Shown here: one piece after another, positions 9,725 to 18,813 of the stretch
Numbering within the stretch: the first letter of the stretch is position 1
How the letters are laid out: every line of letters starts with the position of its first letter
Source: Enterobacterales bacterium
Lineage (GTDB): Bacteria > Pseudomonadota > Gammaproteobacteria > Enterobacterales > Enterobacteriaceae
Direction of reading: 5' to 3'
Length of the DNA stretch: 62,358 bases
Assembly (NCBI GenBank): GCA_015654925.1
Contig: JAATFX010000131.1
Coordinates: 1 to 62,358, forward strand
Notes under the pieces: generated by a model
Seen by the model: only the letters and a program-made list of their open reading frames with translations
Told to the model about the DNA's origin: nothing
The model's database searches: none
Position numbers and translations under genes: made by a program

Positions 9725-9933
9725 ATTAAAACCAATAAATGAGCTAATCTGTTTATTATCAGCCGGGAACCCCAGCCTGTTTAAATTAAGCAATAAATGC
9801 CCAAGGCCACAAGGTTAAACCTTTATGGCTTCACAAAGCCAGTATCAGCAGGTATGTTTGCGCAACCCCCACCCGGCTCTTGCAGCCGGGGTCGAGCGAC
9901 CATTGACGGTGTTAGTAAGGCAGGCATGACAGC

Positions 9934-11211
9934 GTGCGAACGAGTCCAGCATCCCGGATTATGAAAATACATCACATTCTATCCCCTCTGCCCGAAGGCC
10001 GATATCAGCGCTGCGCGCAATGCGACGCGTTATTTATCCTGCCCGCCCTGCGCCAAAACCAGGATGCCTTTTGTCCGCGCTGCCGCGCCAGGATCGCCAA
10101 AGGCAACGAGTGGACGATTAACCAATTGGCGGCCGTGGCGACCACCATGCTGCTGCTGATGCCGTTCGCCTATGCCGATCCGTTAATCAGCGTCCGGCTG
10201 TTGGGCGCCTCGATCAGCGCCAATCTGCTGCACGGCATCTGGCAAATGGCGCTGCAAGGCGATCCCATAACCGCCAGCATGGTGGCCTTTTGTACCATTG
10301 GCGCCCCCTGTACCCTAGTGTTTTCGCTGCTATACCTGTTTTTTGGCGAACGATGGGGGATGAACCTGCGTCCGGTGCTATTGATGCTCGATCGCCTGAA
10401 AGAGTGGGTAATGCTGGATATTTATCTGATCGGCATGGCGGTGGCCGCGATCAAAGTGAAAGATTATGCCGCGGTCAGTACCGGCATGGCGCTGCCGGCG
10501 TTTATCGCCTTGACGTTATTAAGCATTCTGACGATGACGCATTTAAATATCGAGCAATTATGGGAAAGGTTCTATCCCCAGCCGGAAAAACTGCCCTACC
10601 GCACCAATACCGCGGCGTTACGGGTGTGCCTGGCCTGTAATTATACCGCCATCGGCGATGATCGCGGCCGCTGCCCGCGCTGCCACGTTCCGCTGCGCCA
10701 ACGCCGGCGCCACAGCCTGCAAAAAAGCTGGGCGGCGCTGATCGCGGCCATTATGCTGCTCATCCCAGCCAACATTTTGCCGATTTCCATTATTTACATT
10801 AACGGAGCTCGCAACGAGAGCACGATTTTATCGGGTATCGGCTCGCTGGCCGCCGATAATATCCCGGTGGCGGCGGTGGTGTTTATCGCCAGTATCCTGG
10901 TGCCGTTTATTAAGGTCGTAGTGCTGCTGACATTATTAATCAGCATTCATTTCAACGTCAGGCAAGGCCTGAAAACCCGTATCCGGTTGTTGCGGTTCGT
11001 CACCTGGATCGGCAGATGGTCAATGCTGGATCTGTTTGTGATTTCCGTCACCATGTCGCTGGTGGATCGCGATCAATTGCTGGCCTTTACCATGGGACCG
11101 GCGGCCTTCTTTTTCGGCGCCGCCGTTATTTTGACAATTCTGGCTGTCGAGTGGTTGGACAGCCGTTTGATATGGGATGCATATGCAACAAACGCCGACT
11201 ACACCGACTAG
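9934..11211 (+). CDS. letA: LetA (YebS), inner-membrane partner of the LetB lipid bridge
   Basis: 425 residues from a GTG start with AGG upstream; an internal ATG at 9961 would drop nine residues. There are two PqiA-like halves, each opening with a CxxC-CxxC zinc ribbon (CAQC...CPRC at the N-terminus; CLAC...CPRC near residues 231-249), and each has four membrane helices. LetA is a lipid transporter working with the LetB tunnel to move lipids between inner and outer membranes. The letB start lies within its 3' end. Confidence 0.93.
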   Translation: MRTSPASRIMKIHHILSPLPEGRYQRCAQCDALFILPALRQNQDAFCPRCRARIAKGNEWTINQLAAVATTMLLLMPFAYADPLISVRLLGASISANLLHGIWQMALQGDPITASMVAFCTIGAPCTLVFSLLYLFFGERWGMNLRPVLLMLDRLKEWVMLDIYLIGMAVAAIKVKDYAAVSTGMALPAFIALTLLSILTMTHLNIEQLWERFYPQPEKLPYRTNTAALRVCLACNYTAIGDDRGRCPRCHVPLRQRRRHSLQKSWAALIAAIMLLIPANILPISIIYINGARNESTILSGIGSLAADNIPVAAVVFIASILVPFIKVVVLLTLLISIHFNVRQGLKTRIRLLRFVTWIGRWSMLDLFVISVTMSLVDRDQLLAFTMGPAAFFFGAAVILTILAVEWLDSRLIWDAYATNADYTD

Positions 11212-13810
11212 CGCGGCAGTCAAAAATAAGCGCCGCGTGTCGCCATTTTGGCTACTGCCGTTTATTGCCTTACTGATTGCCGGCTGGCTGGTCTACAGCA
11301 CCATCCAGGAACGCGGCTCCACGGTTACCATTGACTTTATTTCCGCCGACGGCATCGTGGCCGGGCGCACGCCCGTGCGTTATCAAGGGGTGGAAGTCGG
11401 CACGGTACAAAATATCAAGCTGAGCGACGATCTTAAGAACATCCAGGTAGAGGTCAGCATCAAGAGCGATATGCGCGACGCCCTGCGTAAAGGCACGCAA
11501 TTCTGGCTGGTCACCCCCAAGGCGTCCCTGGCGGGAATCTCCGGGCTGGATGCGCTGGTCGGCGGCAACTATATCGGCATGATGCCGGGGCCGGGCGCGG
11601 AAGAAACGCATTTCGTCGCGCTGGAGACCCAGCCGAAATACCGGGTGAACACCGGTGAACTGCTCATTCACCTGCACGCCGAGAATCTTGGTTCGCTGAA
11701 CACCGGCTCGCTGGTGTACTACCGCAAACTGCCGGTGGGCAAGGTGTACGATTATGATGTCGCCCGGGAGAAAGGCGGCGTTAATATCGATGTGCTGATT
11801 GACCGGCGCTTTACCGATCTGGTTAAAAAAGAGAGCCGGTTCTGGAATGTGTCGGGCTTGAAGGCCAATGTGGATTTACACGGCGCCCAGGTGGAAATGG
11901 AAAGCGTGGCGGCGCTGGTGAACGGGGCCATCGCGTTTGATTCCCCGGCCAAAGGCGAGCAAGCGAAAACCGATGATAATTACGTGCTCTATCCCGATTT
12001 GGCCCATAGCCAGCGGGGCGTAATCATTACCCTCGATCTGCCTGACGGCGATCATCTGAGCGAGGGACATACGCCATTGTTATATCAAGGTCTTGAAGTC
12101 GGCACCCTGACCAAACTGACGCTGAATAACGAGAAAAAAGTCACCGGCGAACTGACCATCAACCCGGCGATAGCCGATTTGATGCGCACCGGCACCCGTA
12201 TCGAGATGAATACGCCGCAATTCTCGTTAAATAATACCGATATCAGCGGCCTGTTGAGCGGCACCACCCTGCAACTCGTGCCGGGGGAAGGCGAACCGCA
12301 ACAGCATTTTACCCTGCTCGATAGCAACCATATGCTATTGCAAGAACCCGGGGTGCGAACGTTGACCCTGTCGGCGCCGCAAAGCTACGGCATCGACAGC
12401 GGGCAGCCGCTGACGCTATACGGCATCCCCATCGGCAAAGTGATCAGCCGCACATTGGATGATAACGGCGTGACTTTTGTCGCCGCCATCAAGCCGGAAT
12501 ATACGCAGTTGTTGCATAAAAACAGTAAATTTATCGTTAATAGCCGGGTCGATGTCAAATTCGGCCTGGACGGCGTGCGGGTACTCGGCACCAGCGCCCA
12601 GGAGTGGCTGGACGGCGGTATTGTTATGATCCCCGGTTCGCAGGGCGCGCCGCTGGATCATTATCCGCTTTATGGCAACCGCGAAATGGCGGATCAGGGC
12701 ATCCAGGGGGAAAAACCCGCGCCAACCCTGACGCTGACCGCCGAAAGCCTGCCGGATATCCAGACCGGCTCCATTGTGATGTACCGGAAATTCCAGGTAG
12801 GGGAAATCATTGATGTGCGTCCTACCAAGCAAAGCTTTGACGTGGATGTCTATATCCATCCGCAATACCGCCATTTGCTGACCACCAACAGCATCTTCTG
12901 GGCCGAAGGCGGCGCCAAAGTGCAAATTAACGGCAACGGTATCACCGTGCAGGCCTCGCCGCTCGATCGCGCCCTTAAAGGGGCCATCAGCTTTGATAAC
13001 CTGGAAGGCGCGGTACAGGCCAAGGGCGCGCAGCGTAAACTTTATGGGTCGGAAAATGCGGCGCGGGCGGTGGGCAGCCAGATAGTGCTGCGTACCTTTG
13101 ATGCCAGCAAATTGTCGCCGGGCATGCCGATCCGCTATTTGGGCATTGATATCGGCCAGTTGGAAACGCTGAAATTGTCCACCCAAAACAGCGAAGTGAT
13201 GGCGCAAGCGGTGCTGTATCCGGAATATGTGCAGACCTTCGCCCGGGTCGGCACCCACTTCTCGGTGGTCACACCGGAAATCTCCGCCGCCGGGGTTAAT
13301 CATTTGGAAACGCTGCTGCAGCCCTATATCAATGTCGAGCCCGGCCGGGGCCAGGCCACCCGTAATTTTGAATTACAGGAGGCGACGATTACCGACTCGC
13401 GCTATCTAGACGGCCTGAGCGTGGTGGTGGATACCCCGGAAGCCGGTTCGCTGCAAATCGGCACGCCGGTATTATACCGCGGCATCGAGGTGGGAACCGT
13501 AACCGGCCTGTCGCTGGGGTCGCTGGCGGATCGGATATATGTCATGCTGCGCATCAGCAAGCAATACCAGCATCTGGTACGCAATAATTCGGTATTCTGG
13601 CTGGCGTCCGGCTACGATCTGAAATTCGGCCTCACCGGCGGCGTCGTGAAAAGCGGCACCTTCCAGCAGTTTATCCGCGGCGGCATTGCCTTTGCCACCC
13701 CGCCAACCACGCCGCTGGCGCCCAAGGCCAATCCGGGCAAGCATTTCCTGCTCAATAGCGAAGAACAGAAAGAGTGGCATGATTGGGGCACCGCCGTACC
13801 GCAAAATTAA
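11183..13810 (+). CDS. letB: LetB (YebT), seven-MCE-domain lipid transport tunnel
   Basis: About 875 residues. Start ATG 11183 has GGGA five bases upstream; ATG 11177 is too close to that site. One N-terminal membrane helix (about 22-42, FWLLPFIALLIAGWLVYS) is followed by seven MCE repeats, recognisable by recurring (V/L)xYxGxxVGxV motifs. LetB assembles into a hexameric periplasmic tube that spans to the outer membrane. It overlaps letA by about 29 bases, so the two are translationally coupled. Confidence 0.95.
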   Translation: MQQTPTTPTSAAVKNKRRVSPFWLLPFIALLIAGWLVYSTIQERGSTVTIDFISADGIVAGRTPVRYQGVEVGTVQNIKLSDDLKNIQVEVSIKSDMRDALRKGTQFWLVTPKASLAGISGLDALVGGNYIGMMPGPGAEETHFVALETQPKYRVNTGELLIHLHAENLGSLNTGSLVYYRKLPVGKVYDYDVAREKGGVNIDVLIDRRFTDLVKKESRFWNVSGLKANVDLHGAQVEMESVAALVNGAIAFDSPAKGEQAKTDDNYVLYPDLAHSQRGVIITLDLPDGDHLSEGHTPLLYQGLEVGTLTKLTLNNEKKVTGELTINPAIADLMRTGTRIEMNTPQFSLNNTDISGLLSGTTLQLVPGEGEPQQHFTLLDSNHMLLQEPGVRTLTLSAPQSYGIDSGQPLTLYGIPIGKVISRTLDDNGVTFVAAIKPEYTQLLHKNSKFIVNSRVDVKFGLDGVRVLGTSAQEWLDGGIVMIPGSQGAPLDHYPLYGNREMADQGIQGEKPAPTLTLTAESLPDIQTGSIVMYRKFQVGEIIDVRPTKQSFDVDVYIHPQYRHLLTTNSIFWAEGGAKVQINGNGITVQASPLDRALKGAISFDNLEGAVQAKGAQRKLYGSENAARAVGSQIVLRTFDASKLSPGMPIRYLGIDIGQLETLKLSTQNSEVMAQAVLYPEYVQTFARVGTHFSVVTPEISAAGVNHLETLLQPYINVEPGRGQATRNFELQEATITDSRYLDGLSVVVDTPEAGSLQIGTPVLYRGIEVGTVTGLSLGSLADRIYVMLRISKQYQHLVRNNSVFWLASGYDLKFGLTGGVVKSGTFQQFIRGGIAFATPPTTPLAPKANPGKHFLLNSEEQKEWHDWGTAVPQN

Positions 13811-13814
13811 ACCG

Positions 13815-13858
13815 CGCCGGGCATAATCATAACCGATGATGCTCGGCTCCCGTTTTTT
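13815..13858 (+). terminator. Possible terminator after letB
   Basis: An imperfect inverted repeat (CCGGGCAT-A-ATCAT ... ATGAT-GCTCGG) is followed after a short gap by TTTTTT. The rsmF gene that follows letB in E. coli is absent. Confidence 0.45.
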
Positions 13859-14016
13859 CTTCGGCCAGACCGTTTTTTAGCAAATCGTGTGATCTTGTCT
13901 ATGCTTTAAGGACCGGTTTTTAAACTGTGCTTCTGGGCTGGCTTTAAACAAATCAGGCTTAAAACATAAACAACGCGGGGATTTTCCCCGGCGATATACC
14001 TTTAAAAGGGCTTATT

Positions 14017-14262
14017 ATGACCAAGACCACTGTCAAAATAGGAAGTTTTGAAGTTGACGACGCCGAGCTTTCCGCCGGCGCGGATCAGAACGTCAATAAT
14101 ATCCTGCGCATCCCTTGCAAATCCGATCCCGATCTTTGCAAACAACTCGACGGATGGGACGAAAGCACCAGTATTCCCGCCTTTCTGGATGGAAAAGAGC
14201 ACGTGCTGTTTCGCCAGCATTACGACCACGATGCCGATGCCTGGATCATGCGTCTGGAATAA
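14017..14262 (+). CDS. yebV: YebV, DUF1480 family
   Basis: 81 residues, soluble and acidic. It contains IPCKSDPDLCKQLDGWD and ends with HDADAWIMRLE, both matching E. coli YebV. A good Shine-Dalgarno (AAAAGGGC) precedes the ATG. Function unknown. Followed by yebW, as in E. coli. Confidence 0.92.
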   Translation: MTKTTVKIGSFEVDDAELSAGADQNVNNILRIPCKSDPDLCKQLDGWDESTSIPAFLDGKEHVLFRQHYDHDADAWIMRLE

Positions 14263-14465
14263 GCCGCTAATTCCCGCCGCCAAGGCGGGCTATCTTCTGA
14301 GCCAGTCTCCCTGCCCCGCGATATTGTCCAGCTACCTGTCCGGCCTGTGATGTCATTGTCGCACGGCTGTCGCATTGGCTATACTTACTGCATTAAGTAC
14401 GGGCTGTTTTAAGTACGGGGAAAACGGTTTTCCCACGAAGATATTACTTAGCAAAAGGTTAACGC

Positions 14466-14657
14466 ATGTACGCATTAGTGGTCTTTATTTGCTATTTGGG
14501 CCAGGACTGTGAGGATTTGTTGATAGGCGCTTATAGTAATGAAACGCAATGCCTGTCCGCCATGACTGAACAGCGGCTGCGTTACGGCGGGTGTTATCCC
14601 ATTGAGCAGTTTATCGATGGATTCTGGCTGCCGGCGCACGAATACGCGGATTTTTAA
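14466..14657 (+). CDS. yebW: YebW, DUF1482 family
   Basis: 63 residues. The hydrophobic beginning (MYALVVFICYLGQDCEDLL) is followed by a Cys-containing soluble part ending DGFWLPAHEYADF, a clear YebW match. AAAAGG lies just upstream. The family is common in lambdoid prophages, and a diverged second member lies at 24339-24524. Function unknown. Confidence 0.92.
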   Translation: MYALVVFICYLGQDCEDLLIGAYSNETQCLSAMTEQRLRYGGCYPIEQFIDGFWLPAHEYADF

Positions 14658-14661
14658 TCCA

Positions 14662-14688
14662 TAAAAAAAGTCAGCCCGAAGGCTGACG
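14662..14688 (-). terminator. Hairpin terminator facing yebW
   Basis: The stem GTCAGCC-CGAA-GGCTGAC has seven A residues on its left side. It reads as a Rho-independent terminator for leftward transcription; rightward it lacks a T-run. No leftward gene ends here, so it may block antisense transcription into yebW. Confidence 0.6.
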
Positions 14689-14864
14689 ACTAAAGGCAAG
14701 TCGGAGAATATTATTACTGAGGGTAATGGTTCGATTTTATCCTTAACGGAATAAACCGCTACCTATCGCTCCGATAGCCAGGGACGCGCCAACTGCCGCA
14801 TCAGGTATCGCATCAGGGCATGGAACCATGCCGCAAAGTGTTTGGATTATTCACCAGGGAGCGC

Positions 14865-15389
14865 ATGATGATTAATACATTGGCAGAGTTGGAGCAGGCG
14901 CGCGCGGACTGCAAAAAGATGGTGACGCGGCGTGCGGGTATCTCAGCCGGCGCGGCGGCGATTCCGATTCCCGGCCTGGATATCGGTACCGATGTGTCGT
15001 TATTGATGGCGCTATTACCGGCCATTAATGAAAAATTCGGCCTCAGCGAGCAACAAATCAACGGTCTGCACCCCAATCGCAAAAAATATACCCTGGTGGC
15101 GATTACCGGTATCGGCAGCCGGTTAATCGGCAGAACCATCACCAAAGAGCTGGTGATGATGATCCTGCGTCGGGTAGGTATCCGCGTCGCCACCAAATCC
15201 GTGGCGCGCTATGTACCTTTTATTGGCCAGGCAGCCGCGGCCGGGCTGAGTTTCAGCGCCATGAAAGTCCTGGGTAACGCGCATATTGACGATTGCTACC
15301 GGGTAGTCGAGCAGGTGCTTGAAGCGCAACTGGCGGTAGCCGGCGTGGGAAACGCAGCACCGCCTGTGGAGGGCCCTTATTCGCGCTAA
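14865..15389 (+). CDS. Orphan DUF697/EcsC-like membrane-associated protein
   Basis: 174 residues from MMINTLAELEQ; AGGGAG lies just upstream, and earlier in-frame ATGs lack a ribosome site. A short N-terminal helix leads into a hydrophobic, Gly/Ala-rich region (AGAAAIPIPGLDIGTDVSLL) and a second such stretch (ARYVPFIGQAAAAGLSFSAM). This resembles the DUF697-type C-terminal domain found behind GTPase domains, but no GTP-binding motif is present here. It faces the ADP-ribosyltransferase gene, with 28 bases between their ends. Function unknown. Confidence 0.7.
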   Translation: MMINTLAELEQARADCKKMVTRRAGISAGAAAIPIPGLDIGTDVSLLMALLPAINEKFGLSEQQINGLHPNRKKYTLVAITGIGSRLIGRTITKELVMMILRRVGIRVATKSVARYVPFIGQAAAAGLSFSAMKVLGNAHIDDCYRVVEQVLEAQLAVAGVGNAAPPVEGPYSR

Positions 15390-15417
15390 GCTTAGCGGCT
15401 AAACCGTCATCGATGCA

Positions 15418-16605
15418 TCAGGCCGACGGCGACAGGAAATTTTCTACGACCGCGCCGCTGAACAGATTTTTTGCCGAGGCCACGTGGTGCTCCAGTTCCT
15501 CCAGCACCACGGCTATTCGCATACCCGGTTCCATATCCCCCTCGATGGCATAACAGGTCGAGATGCCTTTAACCCTGAAAAATGATTTTGGATGATATAA
15601 ATATTCATTTTCCATTTCCGAGGTGCTGGCGATTCCGTATAGCAGAGGCATGCATTGCCTGGCGTTTTCAATTTTATAAAAAATCAGCGCCTGGATATGC
15701 TCTCGATTGCCTATGGCATCCTCCATCACCTGCATGACAAAGAGTCTGGCATAGGTGTCCTGTGCCGAAACGCTCATAAATGCCGGATAATTGGTAACGA
15801 TATCCCCAGGGCTGATAGTATCCGCCCAGGGGATATATTGGCCGATTTTATATTCCGCCGCCCGTAAATAACTGCCGTGTTGGGTCGGAATATCACAATT
15901 AAATGCATTTAGCAATGACTGGTACATTATTTTTTCCTGCTGGCTCCAGTAATCCAAGGGGACATTGCGCCGCAGTTGTTCATTCATCCCGGTGTTAATC
16001 GGTAATAAACCCAGCAGCGTCAGGTTGGGGCAGCCATCGTTATAAGACATGGTGTCGTCTTCCATCAGAGTCCATACGCGTACCGCCAGTTTTTCATTAG
16101 CCGGCAAGGCGTCGAATGCCTGCTCATATTGCCCGCGATCTATTGGCGTCTGGTGCAAGGGGATGCCATATTCGGGAAATAGCGCCATTTCGCTGCTTTC
16201 ATCCCCGTAGGTTGAAATATGTACCGTGTTAGGCGCATCGCCCTCACCCAGTTGCAGGTTTTTGATCACATCGCGGCTTGGCAATCGATTCCATGTTTTC
16301 GCCGAACCCTTAAATATACCGGTCCCGGGGAGCCACTGCCACAGGCAAACCCCATCATGGTTGCAGGGATAATAAGCGGCCAGCCCATCAGCGCCTGCAT
16401 GCTTAACGTCGGATGCCTTATCTGTTTCGCCGCGCTGCGCGAGGCGCTGCGGAGTGTTTTCCACCTTGAATAATGAACAAGCCAGTGAATTCGTCCCAGT
16501 CCATTCAGGGGCTGTCCGGGTTGAAGAGGATAAATTCTTATCAGTATAGGGGTGGTTTAGTTGCGCATTATTATTGAGTGGGTCCATTAAAATACCATTT
16601 GACAT
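15418..16605 (-). CDS. Predicted mono-ADP-ribosyltransferase (R-S-E class), candidate secreted effector
   Basis: 395 residues with no overall homologue I can name. The last 150 residues carry the three hallmarks of arginine-type ADP-ribosyltransferases in correct order. R248 is in SYLRAAEY. S-x-S is at 278-280 in GDIVTNYPAFMSVSAQ (a variant of STS). E-x-E is E332-N333-E334 in MENEYLYHPKSFFRVKGI, where a strand with FRV typically follows. The first 240 residues have no clear domain. The N-terminus is Asn/Ser/Thr-rich without a signal peptide, as in many type III effectors. The region upstream is strongly AT-rich, pointing to horizontal acquisition. ART fold is a strong inference; target and secretion route are unknown. 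Confidence 0.72.
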   Translation of the reverse strand: MSNGILMDPLNNNAQLNHPYTDKNLSSSTRTAPEWTGTNSLACSLFKVENTPQRLAQRGETDKASDVKHAGADGLAAYYPCNHDGVCLWQWLPGTGIFKGSAKTWNRLPSRDVIKNLQLGEGDAPNTVHISTYGDESSEMALFPEYGIPLHQTPIDRGQYEQAFDALPANEKLAVRVWTLMEDDTMSYNDGCPNLTLLGLLPINTGMNEQLRRNVPLDYWSQQEKIMYQSLLNAFNCDIPTQHGSYLRAAEYKIGQYIPWADTISPGDIVTNYPAFMSVSAQDTYARLFVMQVMEDAIGNREHIQALIFYKIENARQCMPLLYGIASTSEMENEYLYHPKSFFRVKGISTCYAIEGDMEPGMRIAVVLEELEHHVASAKNLFSGAVVENFLSPSA

Positions 16606-17132
16606 GCTGTTAATACGCCGAGTTGAATACTTGGCGCCGGTGATAATACAGAGATTATTTTTATAACTAAATAATAATTAGTTAATTAACACAATTAATG
16701 TTTTCCATGAACACTGAAATACTTAATTGGCGGCGATCATGACATTTATTTTATCATCATGGCAATAATAATATGGCCATGATGCCGGGTAATAGAAAAA
16801 TGCTCGTTAAAAACCACCCTTCCGGTATTAAAAATATTACTCGTGTTAGTAAAAATCATCATTGCTTGTCACCCACAGACTCCATGATTAGCAAGGGAAA
16901 TGATTTTTAATTCGTCGTAATCACTTACCGGCGGTTAGCGCCGCCGGACCATTTTTTCGCCGCTGCGACGCCTATTCTGCCGCAGCCCCCCTTTTTACGC
17001 CGGCTGTACTACCCCATCTCGGCAAGATCTGTATGTATAAAATAAGTTATTTTACGTGTATTTTTACCTATCAACCTAAACGACGCCCCTTGCCGGGCGT
17101 CGATAATAACGTCAATGCGCAAGGAACAGGGG
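16606..17132. other. AT-rich intergenic stretch upstream of the ART gene
   Basis: 527 bases with no supportable gene. The first 300 bases are markedly AT-rich and presumably hold the promoter of the leftward ART gene. At 17081-17102 there is a hairpin (CGACGCCC / GGGCGTCG, 6-base loop) about 30 bases before eamA; it lacks a T-run on the plus strand. Confidence 0.5.
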
Positions 17133-18041
17133 ATGTCTTTAAGAGATACATTGTTGGCACTGTTGGTGGTAGTCATCTGGGGCATTAATTTTGTGATCAT
17201 CAAAGTGGGCCTGCATGGCATGCCGCCGCTACTGCTGGGCGGTTTGCGTTTCCTGCTGGTGGCGCTTCCGGCCATCCTGGTCATTCCTGCGCCGAAAATC
17301 CCGTTCAAGTGGCTGGCGCTTTATGCGTTGACCATCAGTTTCCTGCAGTTCGCCTTCCTGTTTTGCGCCATCAACCTGGGTATGCCCACCGGCATAGCCT
17401 CGCTGGTGCTACAGTCCCAGGTATTTTTCACCATCATTCTGGGCACCCTTTTTCTATCGGAAAAAATCAAAGTCACGCAAATCCTGGGTACTCTCATCGC
17501 CGCGGCGGGCATGGTGGTCCTGGCCGAAGGCGGCATGACCAATACGCTGTCCGCCATCCCACCCCTCGGGCTGTTGCTGACGCTGGTAGCCGGCTTGTGC
17601 TGGGCGTTAGGCAATATCACCAATAAAATCATCATGACCAACGCGCCCAAGACCCCGATTCTTTCGCTGGTGGTTTGGAGCGCTCTACTCCCCATCATTC
17701 CCTTTTTGCTGTGCTCATGGCTGTTCGAAGGCCAAACGGCCATCGCTGATAGCATTGTTCATATCAAGGCGCCGACGATATTTTCCCTGATTTACCTGGC
17801 CTTTATTTCCACCATTATCGGCTATGGACTATGGGGCAAGTTGCTGTCGCGCTATGAAACCTGGCGCGTGACCCCTTTCGCCCTGCTGGTGCCGGTGGTG
17901 GGATTAACCAGCGCCGCGCTGCTCTTGGGTGAGCTGCTCAATCGGCTGCAAATTATCGGCGTAACCGTCGTTATGCTGGGGCTGCTGATCAATGTATTTG
18001 GCGGCCGCTTATTGAATCGCAGGACGGTACGCCAGCCTTGA
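17133..18041 (+). CDS. eamA: EamA (YdeD)-type O-acetylserine/cysteine exporter
   Basis: 302 residues from MSLRDTLLALL; AAGGAACAGG precedes this ATG, so the in-frame ATG at 17115 is less likely. It has ten predicted membrane helices in two EamA (DMT superfamily) repeats. The motif VVIWGINFVIIKVGLHGMPP at the start and RYETWRVTPFALLVPVVGL in the second repeat match E. coli EamA closely. The role is efflux of O-acetylserine and cysteine across the inner membrane. It is in the accessory block, not at the E. coli ydeD position. Confidence 0.88.
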   Translation: MSLRDTLLALLVVVIWGINFVIIKVGLHGMPPLLLGGLRFLLVALPAILVIPAPKIPFKWLALYALTISFLQFAFLFCAINLGMPTGIASLVLQSQVFFTIILGTLFLSEKIKVTQILGTLIAAAGMVVLAEGGMTNTLSAIPPLGLLLTLVAGLCWALGNITNKIIMTNAPKTPILSLVVWSALLPIIPFLLCSWLFEGQTAIADSIVHIKAPTIFSLIYLAFISTIIGYGLWGKLLSRYETWRVTPFALLVPVVGLTSAALLLGELLNRLQIIGVTVVMLGLLINVFGGRLLNRRTVRQP

Positions 18042-18176
18042 TACCAACAGTCCGTTGATCTGCGGCCTTATGGCGACATTGCAGGCATTACCCTGTTACA
18101 TAAGACCGCATGACAGCAGCGCGCCGGTAATGGCATGGTGTTCTATTAAACTCCTTTAACCATTCGAGATAAATTA

Positions 18177-18389
18177 ATGAACCGGAAAATAGGTTGCTCG
18201 TTACTCTTCACCGCGCTGATATGCACCTCTTCGTTCACCTACGCGGCCGGCTGTCTTAAAGGCGCGGCGGTGGGCGGCGTAGTGGGTCATGTCAAGCACC
18301 ACGCGGTATTAGGTGCGGCTGGAGGCTGCGCGGTTGGGCATCATATGGCGGCAAAAAAAGCAAAGCAGCAAAATGCGGATAAAAAATAA
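18177..18389 (+). CDS. Small secreted glycine-zipper protein
   Basis: 70 residues. A signal peptide covers about 1-23 (SFTYAA|GC or nearby). The mature part, CLKGAAVGGVVGHVKHH followed by GAAGGCAVGHHMAAKKA, contains two Gly/Ala zipper segments with His and two Cys, and a Lys-rich tail. Such small proteins are widespread in proteobacteria and probably insert in the outer membrane or periplasm. Function unknown. Confidence 0.75.
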   Translation: MNRKIGCSLLFTALICTSSFTYAAGCLKGAAVGGVVGHVKHHAVLGAAGGCAVGHHMAAKKAKQQNADKK

Positions 18390-18549
18390 CCTGACCCTAC
18401 GTCACCGCCCGCATAGGGCTTTGAGCCGATCTTATAGAGCTCCGGTACTATCGCCGTATTTAATTACGCACGGAATATAAATAGCGGCAACACGTATTCG
18501 TCCGTCAGCGGGATTTTGTCATCCGGCCGATAGAACTGTTTTAATAACG

Positions 18550-18568
18550 AAGCCCGCAGGGCGGGCTT
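18550..18568 (-). terminator. Hairpin downstream of the 18592-18813 gene
   Basis: A perfect 8-bp stem, AAGCCCGC-AGG-GCGGGCTT. It lies 24 bases past the leftward gene's stop codon; no long T-run follows, so its strength is uncertain. Confidence 0.5.
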
Positions 18569-18591
18569 AACGTTAACGTTGTTTATCATGA

Positions 18592-18813
18592 TCAGGTCAT
18601 TTTAGAGAACAGAGGGTGCTTTCTCACATAGTCATAAAATGGTTTTTCATGTTTCGCACGTTCAACACCTTTATCTTTTTTGTAGGCGTCCCCGATTTGA
18701 GCCAGCAACGCTCTGTTAGCCTGGTTTTCATCGCGGGCCAGGTGATGACCGAGAACATAGTCCAATTCATAGTCTTGGCTGAAGTTAATAAAATCACCAT
18801 CTTTTGGCGGCAT
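18592..18813 (-). CDS. Conserved hypothetical, 73 residues
   Basis: A soluble small protein beginning MPPKDGDFINFSQDYELDYV, with alternating acidic and basic residues and the C-terminal segment FYDYVRKHPLFSKM. AAGGATAAT lies immediately upstream of the ATG, a convincing ribosome site. I do not recognise the family. Isolated, with a hairpin downstream. Confidence 0.65.
   Translation of the reverse strand: MPPKDGDFINFSQDYELDYVLGHHLARDENQANRALLAQIGDAYKKDKGVERAKHEKPFYDYVRKHPLFSKMT

Noticed and set aside
9926..9964. 12-codon leader peptide before letA (MTACERVQHPGL)
   Set aside because: It overlaps the letA GTG start region and ends in ATGA at ATG 9961, which is suggestive, but nothing else supports regulation by it.
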